A DNA stretch of 6,424 bases from an uncultured Alphaproteobacteria bacterium (GTDB taxonomy: Bacteria; Pseudomonadota; Alphaproteobacteria; Caulobacterales; Caulobacteraceae). Where the stretch lies: positions 1-6,424 of the forward strand of contig CAIYSH010000378.1 of assembly GCA_903928755.1 (NCBI GenBank), read 5' to 3'. A program made the position numbers and the translations under genes. Position 1 is the stretch's first letter. Each line of letters opens with the position of its first letter. Under the pieces are notes generated by a model. The model saw nothing but the letters and a program-made list of their open reading frames with translations. It searched no databases and was not told where the DNA came from. Shown piece by piece: positions 4,479 through 6,424 of the stretch.

Positions 4479-5221
4479 GCCTGCTCCTTGAGGGACCGGG
4501 CAAAGGCACGGGCCCGCTCCAGGTCATCGGGATTGTCTACGGATATGGGTGTGGCGTCGACCACGGCGGCCCAAATGGTCATGCCCAGTTCCATGGCCCG
4601 CAGCTGTTCAAGCTTTTCCAGCCGCTCGAGGGGCGAAGGCGGAGAGGCTGTGAAGCGCAGCAGGGCCTCCCGGCGATAGGCGTAAATGCCGTGATGGTGC
4701 CAGACAGGGGCGTCGCCATAGAGGGTGGAGCGCGTGAAATATAGGGCCCGGCCAGAGCGACGGTCGGGCTGAAGGCTGAGCACCGCCTTGACCATGTCGG
4801 GATTGGTGCGAACGGCAGGCGAGGTCTCGGCCTCGACTATGGTGGCGATATCGCAACCGGCCTCGCGCTCAAGTATGGCCAGGCAGTCGGTCAGAGCCAC
4901 CGGCTGGACGAAGGGCATGTCGCCCTGGAGGTTGATGATCACATCGTGATGCCCCTGGGGATCCAGCTCGGCCAGAGCGGCCACCAGCCGGTCTGAACCG
5001 GAGGGCAGGTCAGGGTCTGTCAGCACGGCGCGACCGCCAGCTGCCGTCACGGCCTCGACAATTTCAACATCCCCGGCGGCGACCGCGACAGGGCCGATCC
5101 CGGCAGCTTCCGCCTGGCGCAGGACCCGGACAATCATCGGCAGGCCCTCAATGTCGGCGAGGGGTTTGCCGGGCAGTCGGGTGGCCGCCATGCGGGCCGG
5201 GATGATGACAATGGGTTTCAT
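4475..5221 (-). CDS. kdsB: 3-deoxy-manno-octulosonate cytidylyltransferase (CMP-Kdo synthetase)
   Basis: Activates Kdo with CTP to CMP-Kdo, the donor for the inner core of lipopolysaccharide; cytoplasmic. The 248-residue length is normal for KdsB. Motifs: nucleotide-binding IPARMAATRLPGKPL (7-21), TDPDLPSGSDRL (68-79), INLQGDMPFV (96-105) with the metal-binding Asp101, HHHGIYAYRREALLRF (175-190), LEKLEQLRAMELG (201-213) and VDNPDDLERAR (228-238). The start at 5221 has no clear Shine-Dalgarno, and the 137-bp region upstream is shared with the divergent cytochrome gene. It is the first gene of a two-gene operon with pheA; the pairing is operonic rather than biochemical. The annotation is secure. 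Confidence 0.96.
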   Translation of the reverse strand: MKPIVIIPARMAATRLPGKPLADIEGLPMIVRVLRQAEAAGIGPVAVAAGDVEIVEAVTAAGGRAVLTDPDLPSGSDRLVAALAELDPQGHHDVIINLQGDMPFVQPVALTDCLAILEREAGCDIATIVEAETSPAVRTNPDMVKAVLSLQPDRRSGRALYFTRSTLYGDAPVWHHHGIYAYRREALLRFTASPPSPLERLEKLEQLRAMELGMTIWAAVVDATPISVDNPDDLERARAFARSLKEQA

Positions 5222-5239
5222 GAGCCGAGGACTTGGACC

Positions 5240-5251
5240 AACTGGCCAGTT
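5240..5251. repeat. 12-bp perfect palindrome in the kdsB-cytochrome c divergent region
   Basis: AACTGGCCAGTT reads the same on both strands and lies 19 bp upstream of the kdsB ATG. A second, shorter dyad, GCGGG-GATT-CCCGC, sits at 5296-5309. Either could be a regulator binding site or leader hairpin; no known factor is recognised. Confidence 0.3.
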
Positions 5252-5277
5252 GCACCCGGGCCGGTAGCGTGTAAGAG
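5250..5277 (+). promoter_or_regulatory. Weak candidate promoter for the cytochrome c gene
   Basis: TTGCAC (5250-5255) and TAAGAG (5272-5277) are 16 bp apart. The match is moderate, and a start near 5284 would leave a leader of about 75 nt. Offered only as the best visible candidate. Confidence 0.2.
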
Positions 5278-5308
5278 ACGCTGGCGCAATACGGGGCGGG
5301 GATTCCCG

Positions 5309-5336
5309 CGCTTAGGCCGGAAGATTCGCCGGTCAA
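5309..5336 (-). promoter_or_regulatory. Weak candidate promoter for the kdsB-pheA operon
   Basis: On the minus strand TTGACC (5336-5331) and TAAGCG (5314-5309) are 16 bp apart. The -35 is good and the -10 poor; it would give a leader of about 80 nt containing the 12-bp palindrome at 5240-5251. Confidence 0.25.
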
Positions 5337-5358
5337 AAAGAGGGCCGAATTCAGGATT

Positions 5359-5997
5359 ATGAGCGACCTGACGTTCAATAAAATCGCCGGTGCCGTCCTT
5401 GTGACGGCCCTTTCCATCGCTGGCCTGAAGGAATTGTCCTCGGCCATCTTCGACAAGACGGCGCCGGAAAAGCCCGGCTATGCCATCGAAGTTGCAGAAG
5501 CTGAGGGCGCTGCCGGTGGCCCGGTGGCCGATGTTCCCCCAGATTGGGGAACGGTTCTGCCGGTTGCTGATGTGAAGGCTGGCGAGGCCGTCTTCCAGAA
5601 GTGCAAGTCCTGCCACAATGTCGAAAATGGCGGTGCCAACGGCACGGGTCCGGGCCTCTGGGGCGTGGTCGGCCGCAAGCCGGGCAGCCATGCGGGCTTT
5701 GCCTATTCGGCAGCCATGACCGAGTTCGGTGGCAAGCAGCCCATCTGGGACTTCCAGCACATCTATGAATTCGTGAAAGAACCGCAGAAGTACATTTCCG
5801 GCACAAAGATGGGCTTCATCGGCCTGAAGAAGCCGGAAGACCGTATCAACCTGATTGCCTATCTTAACGCCCAGGGCTCGACCCTGCCGGTGCCGGCTCC
5901 AGCCCCGGCTGCAGCGGCCCCCGCTGCCGCCCCGGCGGAAGGTGCGGCTCCGGCTGCTGCAGGTGCCGAGCCTGTCGCAGCTGCACCGGTGAAGTAA
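5359..5997 (+). CDS. cycM: Membrane-anchored class I cytochrome c (CycM / c552 type)
   Basis: Electron carrier expected to pass electrons from the bc1 complex to a terminal cytochrome c oxidase, as CycM does in rhizobia. The 212-residue product has an uncleaved signal anchor (about 8-30, NKIAGAVLVTALSIAGLKEL), a spacer (31-70), then a single-heme domain (about 70-175): heme attachment CKSCH (C82, C85, H86), GPGLWGVVGRKPGSHAGFAYS (97-117) and Met151 in GTKMGF as the likely sixth heme ligand, then LIAYL (165-169). The C-terminal 36 residues are a low-complexity Ala/Pro tail, presumably a flexible periplasmic extension. The ATG at 5359 is set by the anchor; AGGA (5353-5356) is too close for an ideal ribosome site and AGAGGG (5339-5344) rather far. 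It is divergent from kdsB and convergent with the next gene. The heme protein is certain; the CycM name rests on the anchor and heme layout. Confidence 0.93.
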   Translation: MSDLTFNKIAGAVLVTALSIAGLKELSSAIFDKTAPEKPGYAIEVAEAEGAAGGPVADVPPDWGTVLPVADVKAGEAVFQKCKSCHNVENGGANGTGPGLWGVVGRKPGSHAGFAYSAAMTEFGGKQPIWDFQHIYEFVKEPQKYISGTKMGFIGLKKPEDRINLIAYLNAQGSTLPVPAPAPAAAAPAAAPAEGAAPAAAGAEPVAAAPVK

Positions 5998-6002
5998 GAC
6001 GC

Positions 6003-6424
6003 TCAGAGACGCCGGTAGCCTGCAGGTTCACCTGTCGGCCCGGCGGCAATGCGTTTGACCGCATCTGCCAGCGGCTCCATGGCGGTCGACATATGATGGG
6101 CATTGGCGTGCAGGAGGATGGTTTCATCGACCATCAGCCCGACATGACCGCGCCAGAACACCAGATCGCCCCTCTGAAGATCATTGAACCGGACGGCGCG
6201 CCCCATGGCGAACTGCTGGTCGGTGTCCCTGGGCATGGCCTTGCCGCAGGCGAGCAGGGCTTGCTGGACGAGGCCCGAACAGTCCAGCCCCGCACTTGAA
6301 CGCCCGCCCCAGAGATAGGCCGCCCCCAGAAGTTTCATCGCCACCCCCACGTGATCGGTCAGGAAAAGACCGACAGGAGTGAGATGCGCCTCGACGATCC
6401 AGCCGGCACCTTCAGCAAAGCGGA
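6003..6424 (-). CDS. NlpC/P60 family cell-wall peptidase, N-terminal part beyond window
   Basis: C-terminal 139 residues of a cysteine peptidase that cleaves peptidoglycan stem-peptide bonds. The frame stays open to the right edge (visible start RFAEGAGWIVEAHLTPVG), so the GTG at 6350 is internal and the true start lies outside. Catalytic residues in the visible fragment: Cys48 in GLDCSGLVQ, His93 in RGHVGLMV and a third-site His105 in LLHANAHH, with YLWGGRSS (36-43) just before the Cys. Alphaproteobacterial proteins of this type usually have SH3-like domains upstream; residues 1-24 may be the end of one, but this cannot be confirmed. The stop is 5 bp from that of the convergent cytochrome gene. 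The natural substrate and export route cannot be told from this fragment. Confidence 0.92.
   Translation of the reverse strand, partial: RFAEGAGWIVEAHLTPVGLFLTDHVGVAMKLLGAAYLWGGRSSAGLDCSGLVQQALLACGKAMPRDTDQQFAMGRAVRFNDLQRGDLVFWRGHVGLMVDETILLHANAHHMSTAMEPLADAVKRIAAGPTGEPAGYRRL

Noticed and set aside
5218..5760. A 180-codon minus-strand frame opposite the cytochrome c gene
   Set aside because: Antisense to clear heme-protein coding sequence and without any recognisable motif.

Overview
This window looks like chromosomal DNA of an alphaproteobacterium of the Caulobacterales (Caulobacter, Phenylobacterium or Brevundimonas type). The grounds are the high G+C content, a DnaX N-terminus and zinc-module variant of the kind I recall from Caulobacter, a CycM-type membrane-anchored cytochrome c, and kdsB overlapping pheA. 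The placement comes from reading the proteins, not from a database search.

Region 1 (1-1550, minus strand): a promoter, the 4.5S-type signal recognition particle RNA (ffs), then after a 24-nt gap dnaX (clamp-loader tau/gamma), which runs off the left edge. Targeting RNA followed by clamp loader is an old arrangement, also seen as scr-dnaX in Bacillus subtilis. Region 2 (1589-2518, plus): nudC, an NADH pyrophosphatase/NAD-RNA decapping Nudix enzyme, divergent from ffs.

Region 3 (2519-3632, plus) is the accessory part. It starts with a perfect 16-bp palindrome at 2579-2594 that matches the chromosomal parS (ParB-binding centromere) consensus, so the window is probably origin-proximal. Next come a two-gene toxin-antitoxin module (DUF1778 ribbon-helix-helix antitoxin and TacT-like GNAT toxin, overlapping by 13 nt), a perfect 11-bp-stem hairpin, and a 21-codon micro-ORF with a strong Shine-Dalgarno that ends 3 nt from the convergent pheA stop.

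Region 4 (3633-5221, minus): kdsB (CMP-Kdo synthesis for LPS) and pheA (prephenate dehydratase, phenylalanine synthesis), coupled by an ATGA overlap. Region 5 (5222-5358): a divergent intergenic region with a 12-bp palindrome. Region 6 (5359-5997, plus): a membrane-anchored cytochrome c (CycM type). Region 7 (6003-6424, minus): the C-terminal part of an NlpC/P60 cell-wall peptidase, convergent with the cytochrome gene and cut by the right edge.

Most genes are conserved housekeeping functions. No clearly new multi-gene system is visible. The items most worth checking are the parS site beside a toxin-antitoxin module, the 21-aa micro-ORF, the glycine-rich segment of DnaX as a probable ClpXP processing site, and the atypical motifs in the GNAT toxin and the PheA ACT domain.
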